Shown: piece after piece, positions 1 to 5,336 of the stretch | How the letters are laid out: each line of letters opens with the position of its first letter | How positions within the stretch are numbered: position 1 is the stretch's first letter | Assembly (NCBI GenBank): GCA_014381795.1 | Contig: JACNKY010000263.1 | Coordinates: forward strand, 1 to 6,934 | Length of the DNA: 6,934 nucleotides | Direction: 5' to 3' | Origin: Pseudomonadota bacterium | GTDB taxonomy: Bacteria; SAR324; NAC60-12 | Translations under genes and position numbers: made by a program | Notes under the pieces: model-generated | Databases searched by the model: none | Seen by the model: only the letters and a program-made list of their open reading frames with translations | What the model was told of the DNA's origin: nothing

Positions 1-619
1 TCAAAAACCCTAACGATTTACCTAAAACTTCGTCTGTAGAGTATCCAAAAATCTTTTCTGCGCCTTGATTAAACATCAAGATCTGCTGAGCTGAATTAAT
101 CGAAATAATAGCATCCTCCGCAGTTTCCATAATTCCGGACAGCTTGGACTGGGACATGACCAGTTCAGCAGTACGCTGCTTTATTTGTTCTTCTAGACTG
201 GTCCGGTAGTCCCAGAGCTCTTCCTCCATTTTGCGGAATCTGGTGATATCAAGACCGGTAACTGAATAGTTGATTGTGTTGCCGTTATCGTCGCGTAGAG
301 ATGCAACAGTAAATGAAATCAGCCTTTCGCCTCCATTTTGCGTCTGCCAGTTATCTTCATAAGTCGTCCTGTAAGGAGGCTCTATCGCTTCTTCAAGCAA
401 ACTTTTGATAAGATTGTGTACTTTTGGTTTGAAGAATAATTTGAGGAAAGATTTGCCTTCTGCTTCTTTCCGGGAATAACCCATCGTCTCCCGGCAAACA
501 CGATTTATCAGGATTATTTTTCCTGTTGTGGAAAGGATGAGAAAAAGCGTGTCAATAGTATCAAAAAACTCAGGGGCGTCTTCAGGCGGTAATCCCTTTA
601 ACATGCTGGATGATTTCAT
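1..619 (-). CDS. PAS-domain sensor protein, N-terminal part (runs off left edge)
   Basis: The frame is open from ATG at 619 to the window edge, giving 206 residues without a stop. An in-frame TGA lies upstream at 659-661, so 619 is the first usable ATG; ATG at 604 (residue 6) is an alternative, and neither has a strong ribosome binding site. Two PAS folds can be read. The first, about residues 14-128, contains LINRVCRETMGYSRKEAEGK and a PAC-like end (TGLDITRFRKMEEEL). A charged coiled-coil linker at about 130-160 includes the typical EQIKQRTAEL. The second PAS begins near 160 with IMETAEDAIISI and continues with MFNQGAEKIFGYSTDEVLGKS. This pattern is typical of cytoplasmic sensor histidine kinases or diguanylate cyclases, but the output domain lies outside the window, so the class is unknown. 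No membrane segment is visible in this part. Ligand or cofactor cannot be told from sequence. Confidence 0.9.
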   Translation of the reverse strand, partial: MKSSSMLKGLPPEDAPEFFDTIDTLFLILSTTGKIILINRVCRETMGYSRKEAEGKSFLKLFFKPKVHNLIKSLLEEAIEPPYRTTYEDNWQTQNGGERLISFTVASLRDDNGNTINYSVTGLDITRFRKMEEELWDYRTSLEEQIKQRTAELVMSQSKLSGIMETAEDAIISINSAQQILMFNQGAEKIFGYSTDEVLGKSLGFL

Positions 620-676
620 GACTTTCTTTTGCTTGCAGTCCTCTGGGATTAGTGCGGTTCAAATTGCAGAAGCTGT

Positions 677-705
677 ATTATAAAACACAAATAGCTTAGT
701 TTAAA
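677..705 (-). promoter_or_regulatory. Candidate sigma-70 promoter for the PAS sensor gene
   Basis: On the minus strand a perfect TATAAT (677-682) lies 17 bases downstream of TTTAAA (700-705), which matches four of six bases of the TTGACA consensus. Transcription would begin near 670 and leave a leader of about 50 bases before ATG 619. The -10 match and spacing are good and the -35 is weak; AT-rich DNA gives such matches by chance, so this is a moderate call. Confidence 0.45.
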
Positions 706-755
706 AGGGAAAGTTAACTGATGGGAAAGAAAATGCAGATTCAGCGACAGCAAGC

Positions 756-778
756 ACTGAGTATATTAACGCCTCAGT
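756..778. repeat. Inverted repeat just beyond the stress-protein stop codon
   Basis: ACTGAG (756-761) and CTCAGT (773-778) are perfect complements around an 11-base loop, starting 3 bases past the universal stress protein stop codon. This is where a terminator for that gene would sit, but on the minus strand the stem is followed by GCTTGC and not by a T run, so an intrinsic terminator is not well supported. It could be a 3'-end protecting hairpin or chance. Confidence 0.25.
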
Positions 779-780
779 TG

Positions 781-1230
781 TTATTTTATAAAATGCTGAC
801 CCTCGTTTTTTAAACATAAGACAGGGCAGTTTGCATAACGGGTTACCTTTTCGGTGATGCTACCCTTCATGCTGTAGGCAAGTCCTTTGTAACCGTGACT
901 GCTCATCACAATCAAATCAACCACTTTATTTTTGGTGTAGTTGATAATCTCAGACACAACTTCGCCTTCCAGTACCACCAAATTGAATTCACTTCCGGGT
1001 GAGTCTTCACTCTCAAGAAAGTTTTTTAAATTTTTCTGCCCTTCGCAATTTCTGGAATATTCTGACATCACTGAAATGGTATTTTCTTTTTTTTGCTCTG
1101 CCTGCTTTTCCACATACAATAAAGTAACGCTGGCACCAAATTCTGTTGCAAGGCGGGCAGCATATCTCAAAGATATCTTAGAATGGACTGAGCAGTCTGT
1201 GGGCACGAGGATCGTCTTCAACTGCAGCAT
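781..1230 (-). CDS. Universal stress protein, UspA family
   Basis: A complete 149-residue protein, the usual size of a single Usp domain. It opens with the family strand ILVPTDCS, whose Asp12 sits where the adenine/ribose-binding Asp is in ATP-binding members. It continues with helix LRYAARLATEFGASVTLLYV and ends with the nucleotide loop MSSHG (109-113), nine residues, then GS (123-124) and the closing strand CPVLCL. This fits the G-x2-G-x9-G-S/T loop except that the first Gly is Ser110, as in many members; ATP binding is therefore likely but not certain. The family gives cytoplasmic dimers that help survival under starvation, oxidative or redox stress, with no defined reaction. The start is supported by AAGAGAA six bases upstream (1237-1243). 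Residues 42-82 form a Lys/Glu-rich variable stretch. It is probably transcribed alone, since 161 bases and a promoter candidate separate it from the PAS gene. Confidence 0.95.
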   Translation of the reverse strand: MLQLKTILVPTDCSVHSKISLRYAARLATEFGASVTLLYVEKQAEQKKENTISVMSEYSRNCEGQKNLKNFLESEDSPGSEFNLVVLEGEVVSEIINYTKNKVVDLIVMSSHGYKGLAYSMKGSITEKVTRYANCPVLCLKNEGQHFIK

Positions 1231-1434
1231 TAATAATTCTCTTGCTAGGTTATTTTATGTTCCAGAAGAAAATAACTGCTGGAAAAGTTTACAAATGAAC
1301 GCCAATCATAATATTCACTGAAGATTAAAAACATCCGTAAATTTACTAAGTAAGTTGCAAACTCTTGATAATTTTTGAAGAATCCATCATTAATCACTAA
1401 AATTATAATCTTATTTTCTTAGAGTTATCCTGTC

Positions 1435-1463
1435 TTGACAAAAAACTGATTTTACTTGATTAT
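1435..1463 (+). promoter_or_regulatory. Candidate promoter for the exported-protein cluster
   Basis: A perfect TTGACA (1435-1440) is followed after 17 bases by GATTAT (1458-1463), four of six matches to TATAAT; overlapping TATATA at 1461 would need a 20-base spacer. Transcription from about 1470 would give a leader of roughly 210 bases before ATG 1684, unusually long for an ordinary gene and the reason to look at the leader for structure. Confidence 0.45.
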
Positions 1464-1529
1464 ATATTTATTTTGAATTTTCAGCCTTTCACAGAAATTA
1501 CATTTTCAGCCCTTTTAAATACCTCAACC

Positions 1530-1546
1530 TCAAATCTTAGATTTGA
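1530..1546. promoter_or_regulatory. 17-base perfect palindrome, possible operator or leader hairpin
   Basis: TCAAATCTTAGATTTGA has 8-base arms around a single central T. As DNA it has the form of a binding site for a dimeric regulator; as RNA it can fold into a 7-base-pair stem with a three-base loop. It lies about 70 bases downstream of the promoter candidate, which suits roadblock-type repression or an RNA element better than simple promoter occlusion. No known operator was recognised. Confidence 0.35.
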
Positions 1547-1551
1547 TTTTC

Positions 1552-1620
1552 CCAGCATTTTAGGTTTGCGGAACCTGAGCTATATTTTCCGGTTTTCTGG
1601 AATAAATGCTAATATGCTGG
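1552..1620 (+). promoter_or_regulatory. Possible structured leader RNA (nested stems)
   Basis: Read as RNA, CCAGCAT (1552-1558) pairs perfectly with ATGCTGG (1614-1620). Enclosed between them are two hairpins: AGGTT/AACCT with a five-base loop (1562-1576), and TTCCGG/CTGGAA with a TTTT loop and one G-U pair (1587-1602). Together they would form a three-way junction. AGCATTT (1554-1560) can instead pair with AAATGCT (1604-1610), so the left strand has two exclusive partners, a feature seen in switching leaders. No known riboswitch consensus was recognised, and short stems arise by chance in AT-rich DNA, so this stays tentative. Confidence 0.3.
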
Positions 1621-1657
1621 CTGAAATACAATCTAAATTAAAAGAGTGATCCTCCAC

Positions 1658-1678
1658 TTTGAAAATAACTGTTTCAAA
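1658..1678 (+). repeat. Inverted repeat immediately upstream of the 1684 start codon
   Basis: TTTGAAA (1658-1664) and TTTCAAA (1672-1678) are perfect complements around a seven-base loop, ending five bases before ATG 1684. It occupies the place where a ribosome binding site would be. Its left arm overlaps a second possible stem (1643-1648 with 1655-1660), so the two could be alternatives. It is either a translation-controlling hairpin or an operator half-site pair; neither is proven. Confidence 0.35.
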
Positions 1679-1683
1679 TTCAT

Positions 1684-2694
1684 ATGTTTAAAATAATCAC
1701 AATAACAATAACTTTTTTTGCTTTATTTGCTGCTAATTCCCACGCGCAGGAAAAAGAGATGGCTGCCCTTACACCGATGGGAGCCTTGGGGGAGTTCTCC
1801 GAAATGGAGAAGCAAATAATTTTTAATAGTCTTCAGGAATCACTTTCGACTCATTATGCTCTTTCTTCTCAAAAAGCCTTTGAAGCAGCACTAGCGCAGG
1901 CTTTTGAAGAACTTGATTATGAAGAGTGTACTGAAGATCAGTGCTTTGCCTTGATTCAGCAAATCCTCCAGGTAGACAATTTATTTCTCTTTAACATGAC
2001 ACGAGAGGGTACTTTCACACAACTTTCACTGACCCGGGTAGATCTTGACAGTCAGCGTCTTGTACGTACAGCTTTTTGTGAAGACTGCAGTATTGGACAG
2101 CTTAATATGCAGGTTGAAGGCTTGGTTATAAAATTAATTACAGAAGATAAAAAATCTGTAGCAGGCACAAAATTCATTGAAACACCAAAACCAAAAGAGA
2201 TTCCTGTTCCTGTTCAGAAACCGCTTCAGAAGTCTGCCCCGCAAATTGAACCGGAACCTGTTTCGGAGCCGGTTGTAAGTGCTGAAGAAGATAGTTCTGC
2301 AGACAAGACCTGGCAATATGTAGCAGCTTCGGTTACCGTCGTTTCTGCTTTAATGTCCTACAATGCAGCCAAGTCATACAATGACCTCTCATCCAAAAAC
2401 TCTGTTCTTTCTACACAATATTCAAACTCAAGCAGCAATAGCGAACAAGCTGCTTATAAAAGCGAATACGACAGTAATGCCAGCAAAATGAAATCCTATA
2501 AAAGCAGCTCTCAGACTTGGGATTTACTGACTCTGTCCGGACTCGGCTGGACTGCATATTTGATGATGAATGACAATTCAGAGTCAGCTTCCTCAAATCA
2601 CGAAAACTCTTACTCACTCTACATTCCACAACTTGCATTCAGAAAAACACTGACCGGACCACAAGCATTATTAGGCTGGAATTTTAATTTTTAA
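1684..2694 (+). CDS. Exported protein with TolB-N/CsgG-like N-terminal domain and two hydrophobic segments
   Basis: The 336-residue protein is not a family I can name with confidence. Residues 1-21 form a Sec signal peptide (hydrophobic ITITITFFALFA, cleavage probably after SHA21). Residues 28-152 look like a mixed alpha/beta domain. The order is an amphipathic helix ending near 57, the pattern CTEDQC (Cys82, Cys87) followed by a helix and the strand VDNLFLFNMT, then strands ending at CEDC (Cys132, Cys135). CxxxxC before a short helix and a strand recalls TolB-N/CsgG-type envelope proteins; this is a remote resemblance, not a match. A Pro/Glu/Lys linker spans 165-200. Two hydrophobic stretches (about 210-228 and 280-295) flank a Ser/Tyr/Lys-rich segment with no Pro. 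The end, LLGWNFNF, has the aromatic terminus seen in outer-membrane proteins. There is no clear Shine-Dalgarno; the in-frame TAA at 1666 leaves ATG 1684 as the only upstream ATG. Confidence 0.85.
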   Translation: MFKIITITITFFALFAANSHAQEKEMAALTPMGALGEFSEMEKQIIFNSLQESLSTHYALSSQKAFEAALAQAFEELDYEECTEDQCFALIQQILQVDNLFLFNMTREGTFTQLSLTRVDLDSQRLVRTAFCEDCSIGQLNMQVEGLVIKLITEDKKSVAGTKFIETPKPKEIPVPVQKPLQKSAPQIEPEPVSEPVVSAEEDSSADKTWQYVAASVTVVSALMSYNAAKSYNDLSSKNSVLSTQYSNSSSNSEQAAYKSEYDSNASKMKSYKSSSQTWDLLTLSGLGWTAYLMMNDNSESASSNHENSYSLYIPQLAFRKTLTGPQALLGWNFNF

Positions 2695-2710
2695 TATTTT
2701 TGGATTTATT

Positions 2711-3436
2711 ATGAAAATATCCTCTTTAATTACAATTTACTTCACTGTTTTGATAAGTTTTTTCATCATCTCCTGCGGCCAAACAACTCTCAAGGATGAT
2801 GGTCTGGACTCTAAAAGTATTGAAGAAGCCTCAGGCACAAGCACTGGAGGTAGTAGTGATGATAACAGCACTGGGGATAGTGGTGATGATAACAGCACTG
2901 GGGATAGTGGTGATGATAACAGCACTGGGGATAGTGGTGATGATAACAGCACTGGGGATAGTGGTGATGATAACAGCACTGGGGATAGTGGTGATGATAA
3001 CAGCACTGGGGATAGTGGTGATGATAACAGTTCTTTCACTGTTTCTTCTGTCTCTCCCGCAGATGGAGCAACTGGAGTAAATAAAACAGGAACAACTATT
3101 ACTATTACTTTTAGTGATGATGTCAGCTTGAAAAACACCGACGACTCTTCGACAACTTCCTGGACGACGACAGTTACTTCTGAAGATTCATGCTCTGGTA
3201 GTTATGGTTGGAAGTTAGTTCACATTTCTCGCGATAATTTTACAAATTGTCATCCCGAAAATGGCTCAGTAAGTGGAAAAACAATTACTTTGTCTCTGAA
3301 AGGAACACTTGCCTCTTCAGGAAATTACATAATAAAAGTCCTCAAAACCTCTCTCGACGGGTCTGCCTCAACTCAATCCAGCTCAGGAGTACAGCTTTCC
3401 TCAGAAGACAACTCATCTTTCACAGCAAGCAACTAA
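2711..3436 (+). CDS. Lipoprotein with tandem-repeat linker and Ig-like (Big_5-type) domain
   Basis: The 241-residue product starts with a lipoprotein signal: a hydrophobic core, then the lipobox IISC with the lipidated Cys22 followed by Gly, so retention at the inner membrane by an Asp+2 rule is not indicated and outer-membrane anchoring is likely. Residues 43-105 are a Ser/Asp/Gly/Thr linker of one degenerate and six identical nine-residue units (NSTGDSGDD). Residues 107-240 form a bacterial Ig-like domain of the SbsA/Big_5 type: opening strand FTVSSVSPADGATGV, then TITITFSDDV, then later TITLSLKGTLASSGNYIIKV and final strand SSFTAS. Cys161 and Cys180 could form a disulfide. The domain type is known for surface adhesins and envelope proteins; a binding partner is unknown. 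It begins 16 bases after the preceding gene with only a weak GGA as ribosome site, so it is probably in the same transcript. The linker length could change by repeat slippage without breaking the frame. Confidence 0.88.
   Translation: MKISSLITIYFTVLISFFIISCGQTTLKDDGLDSKSIEEASGTSTGGSSDDNSTGDSGDDNSTGDSGDDNSTGDSGDDNSTGDSGDDNSTGDSGDDNSTGDSGDDNSSFTVSSVSPADGATGVNKTGTTITITFSDDVSLKNTDDSSTTSWTTTVTSEDSCSGSYGWKLVHISRDNFTNCHPENGSVSGKTITLSLKGTLASSGNYIIKVLKTSLDGSASTQSSSGVQLSSEDNSSFTASN
2837..3025 (+). repeat. 27-base tandem repeat, six perfect copies plus one degenerate copy
   Basis: Six identical 27-base units run from 2864 to 3025, each encoding NSTGDSGDD. The 27 bases before them (2837-2863) encode TSTGGSSDD and look like a diverged older copy, and the sequence after 3026 begins like a seventh copy (AACAG) before diverging into the Ig-like domain. 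Complete identity at third codon positions means recent expansion or ongoing homogenisation. Because 27 is a multiple of three, copy-number change alters only the linker length. Confidence 0.97.
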
Positions 3437-3457
3437 CTTTATTCGCTTTTTAAAGTT
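3435..3457 (+). repeat. AT-rich hairpin at the lipoprotein stop codon
   Basis: AACTTTA (3435-3441) pairs with TAAAGTT (3451-3457) around a nine-base loop, beginning inside the TAA stop. The stem has only one G-C pair and no T run follows, so it is at best a weak terminator between the lipoprotein and the transporter gene. Confidence 0.2.
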
Positions 3458-3476
3458 TACATCTTATCAAGACTCA

Positions 3477-4349
3477 ATGCCTCAACAAACTTCCCGGACT
3501 GATTACATTGTGCTCTTTGCTTTGGGCGCATTGTGGGGTTCGTCCTTTGGTGCAATCAAAATAGCGTTACATGGAGTAACACCGCTGACTGTTATGAGCG
3601 CCAGAATATTACTCGCTGGTGGGGCTTTATTATTGCTGACATTTGTGAGGAAAACGCAATTCCCTCGTGGAGCGCAGAACTGGATTAAAATTTTCTGGAT
3701 GGCAATTTTAGGAACGTTGATGCCTTTCTATCTTGTTCCGTGGGGTCAACTACAAATCGACAGCAGTCTCGCTGCAATTCTGATGGCAGTCAATCCTATC
3801 TTCGCGCTTATTCTCGGACATTTTTTTAGTGAAAATGAACACTTCAGCTTACGTCAATTATTGGCCATGGCAATAAGTTTCACCGGTATTTTACTTGTTT
3901 TTGGTGAAAACGCATTATCTGAATCAAATGGAAATATTATCGCACAATCAGCGGTAATACTGGCAGGAATTGGATATGTAATTTCGGGAGTTATTGCAAC
4001 ACGAATTAAGGGAGTTACAGCTGACTCAATCAGCGCCTCAATTTTTATCTGCGCATCCATAATCGTGCTGCCGCTCTGGCTGATAATTGAACAGCCCTGG
4101 AACATGCATTTAGAGACAGAAAGTCTTTTAGCTTTGACTCACCTCGGTCTTGTTTCAACCGGAATGGCCTTTTTAATGCGCTATTACATTATACTCAGAG
4201 CCGGAGCTGTTTTTCTGTCTTATGTAGCCTTTATTATTCCTATGTTTGGAATTTTATTCGGAGTCCTGTTTTTAGGTGAAACACTCTCCTCTAACACCCT
4301 TGGTGCAGTGATATTGATTCTTTCAGGTGTCTATTTAGGACGTAAATAA
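3477..4349 (+). CDS. EamA/DMT-family inner-membrane transporter
   Basis: The complete 290-residue protein has the length and ten-helix plan of the drug/metabolite transporter family: two tandem five-helix EamA repeats. Approximate helices are 9-29, 36-57, 69-89, 96-117, 125-143, 153-173, 183-204, 216-238, 244-264 and 270-287. Family landmarks are ALWGSSF in helix 1 (18-24), the helix 4 pattern AILMAVNPIFALILGHFFSEN (99-120), its counterpart AFIIPMFGILFGVLFLGETL (251-270) with the conserved Glu268, and the closing GAVILILSGVYLG. Members export amino acids, metabolites or drugs, or import metabolites; the substrate cannot be read from sequence. No strong ribosome binding site is seen before ATG 3477, but there is no other in-frame start in the 40-base gap after the lipoprotein, which suggests read-through from upstream. 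Nothing ties it functionally to its neighbours. Confidence 0.93.
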   Translation: MPQQTSRTDYIVLFALGALWGSSFGAIKIALHGVTPLTVMSARILLAGGALLLLTFVRKTQFPRGAQNWIKIFWMAILGTLMPFYLVPWGQLQIDSSLAAILMAVNPIFALILGHFFSENEHFSLRQLLAMAISFTGILLVFGENALSESNGNIIAQSAVILAGIGYVISGVIATRIKGVTADSISASIFICASIIVLPLWLIIEQPWNMHLETESLLALTHLGLVSTGMAFLMRYYIILRAGAVFLSYVAFIIPMFGILFGVLFLGETLSSNTLGAVILILSGVYLGRK

Positions 4350-4412
4350 AAGCTGTGTTTTTTCAGTTTAAAAAAAGAAAATATTTAGACCTCACATTCA
4401 ATAGAAATAAAT

Positions 4413-5252
4413 ATGTACAGTTCCCTGATTTCTCCAAAAACTGTTAACGAACACCTTGAGGATCCAAACTGGCGTTTTATTGATTGCCGTTATGTGTTGA
4501 CTGAACCGGATAAAAAACAAAAAGAATTCGCGGAGTCTCATCTTCCAGGAGCAACTTATGCACATGTAAATCATGACCTTGCTGCTCCACATATTAAGGG
4601 TAAAACGGGAAGGCACCCCTTACCGAAAATAGCGGAGCTAAGCAAAACTTTTTCTGCATGGGGGATCAGTTCCTCGACTCAAGTTGTGGTTTATGATGAT
4701 GCCGGTGGAGCATACGCGGTGCGGCTCTGGTGGATGTTACGCTGGCTCGGACATGATGCGATTGCAGTGCTGAACGGAGGTTGGCCGCGTTGGCTTAAAG
4801 AAAAGAGGCCTATCAGTGCAGAAATATTTATTCCGGACACAGCGGAATTTAAAGCAAGCCTGCGGGAACACTGGTTAGTTACTGCCGAAGATGTCCAGAA
4901 CAATTTTGATAATCCGGAAGTACGTGTCTTTGATGCACGCAACAGAGACAGATTTCGCGGAGAAAACGAAACCATTGATCCTGTCGCAGGTCATATTCCA
5001 GGTGCAGTCTCAGCTCCGTTTGCTGAAAATCTTGATGCAGACGGCAACTGGAAATCAAAATCCGAACTGCGTAAAATGTATTTGGAATTGCTTGACGGTT
5101 CACCTGTGGAAGAAGCTGTTACATATTGCGGTTCAGGAATTACCGCCTGTCATAATATCCTCGCCATGTGCTATGCCGGACTCGGAAATACACGTCTTTA
5201 TTCTGGTTCATGGAGTGATTGGATAACCAATTCTGAAAGACCGGTCGCCTGA
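4413..5252 (+). CDS. sseA: 3-mercaptopyruvate sulfurtransferase (two-domain rhodanese)
   Basis: The 279-residue protein matches the size of SseA-type sulfurtransferases, which move sulfur from 3-mercaptopyruvate to a thiol or cyanide acceptor, releasing pyruvate, in the cytoplasm. The N-terminal rhodanese domain (about 5-135) has FIDCRY, SHLPGATYAH and VVVYDDAGGAYAVRLWWMLR (91-110); its loop has Asp-Asp where a catalytic Cys would be, so it is structural. The C-terminal domain (about 150-275) has VFDARNRDRFRG, GHIPGAVSAPF and the active loop beginning at Cys239 (CGSGITA). CGSGxTA is the signature of mercaptopyruvate enzymes, as opposed to CRKGxTA in thiosulfate rhodaneses, so the substrate call is fairly firm; the gene name is by analogy with E. 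coli. A second Cys246 follows the loop. It starts 63 bases after the transporter gene with a weak ribosome site (AGAAA) and is the last plus-strand gene of the cluster. Confidence 0.92.
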   Translation: MYSSLISPKTVNEHLEDPNWRFIDCRYVLTEPDKKQKEFAESHLPGATYAHVNHDLAAPHIKGKTGRHPLPKIAELSKTFSAWGISSSTQVVVYDDAGGAYAVRLWWMLRWLGHDAIAVLNGGWPRWLKEKRPISAEIFIPDTAEFKASLREHWLVTAEDVQNNFDNPEVRVFDARNRDRFRGENETIDPVAGHIPGAVSAPFAENLDADGNWKSKSELRKMYLELLDGSPVEEAVTYCGSGITACHNILAMCYAGLGNTRLYSGSWSDWITNSERPVA

Positions 5253-5271
5253 GCAACAGTAAAACGGTTTA

Positions 5272-5290
5272 GCTGTATTTCCTGCACAGC
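5272..5290. terminator. Weak hairpin in the convergent sseA/galK spacer
   Basis: GCTGT (5272-5276) pairs with ACAGC (5286-5290) around a nine-base loop in the 84-base gap between the two facing genes, the expected place for a shared terminator. A 10-base palindrome CTGCCGGCAG (5322-5331) also lies here. Neither has a T run on either strand, so the real transcript ends are not visible. Confidence 0.2.
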
Positions 5291-5336
5291 AATTCTCAAG
5301 CATCCGTAGAGAGTTTCCTTCCTGCCGGCAGTAGAA

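Larger units (their letters stand above)
1231..1683. other. 453-base AT-rich divergent intergenic region
   Basis: This gap separates the leftward stress-protein gene from the rightward exported-protein gene. I see no credible protein gene in it; an open plus-strand frame reaching 1321 is the antisense of the stress protein. The right half holds a plus-strand promoter candidate (1435-1463), a 10-base direct repeat ATTTTCAGCC (1477-1486 and 1502-1511), a 17-base palindrome (1530-1546), a group of nested stems (1552-1620) and a stem touching the start region (1658-1678). The left half (1251-1430) has a short palindrome GTAAATTTAC (1337-1346) and TATAAT at 1404-1409 without a suitable -35. No convincing promoter for the stress protein was found on the minus strand. 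Confidence 0.7.

Noticed and set aside
941..1321. Plus-strand open frame of 126 codons over the stress-protein gene
   Set aside because: It is antisense to a well-supported Usp gene for most of its length, has no domain pattern and no ribosome binding site.
1606..1649. Two tiny overlapping leader frames (ATG 1606 and ATG 1614, 11 residues each)
   Set aside because: No ribosome binding site and no feature beyond what chance gives; not supported as leader peptides, though they lie in the structured leader.
2737..3138. Open frames in other frames and on the other strand through the repeat region
   Set aside because: A 27-base repeat with no stop in a given frame keeps that frame open in every copy; the products are low-complexity by-products of the repeat.
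3403..3436. C-terminal NSSFTASN of the lipoprotein as the start of a second, truncated Ig-like domain
   Set aside because: It resembles NSSFTVSS at the start of the Ig-like domain, but this domain type normally ends in such an SFT strand, so the single domain appears complete.
4691..4975. Minus-strand open frame inside the sulfurtransferase gene
   Set aside because: It is a shadow of a gene with an intact active site and has no recognisable motif.
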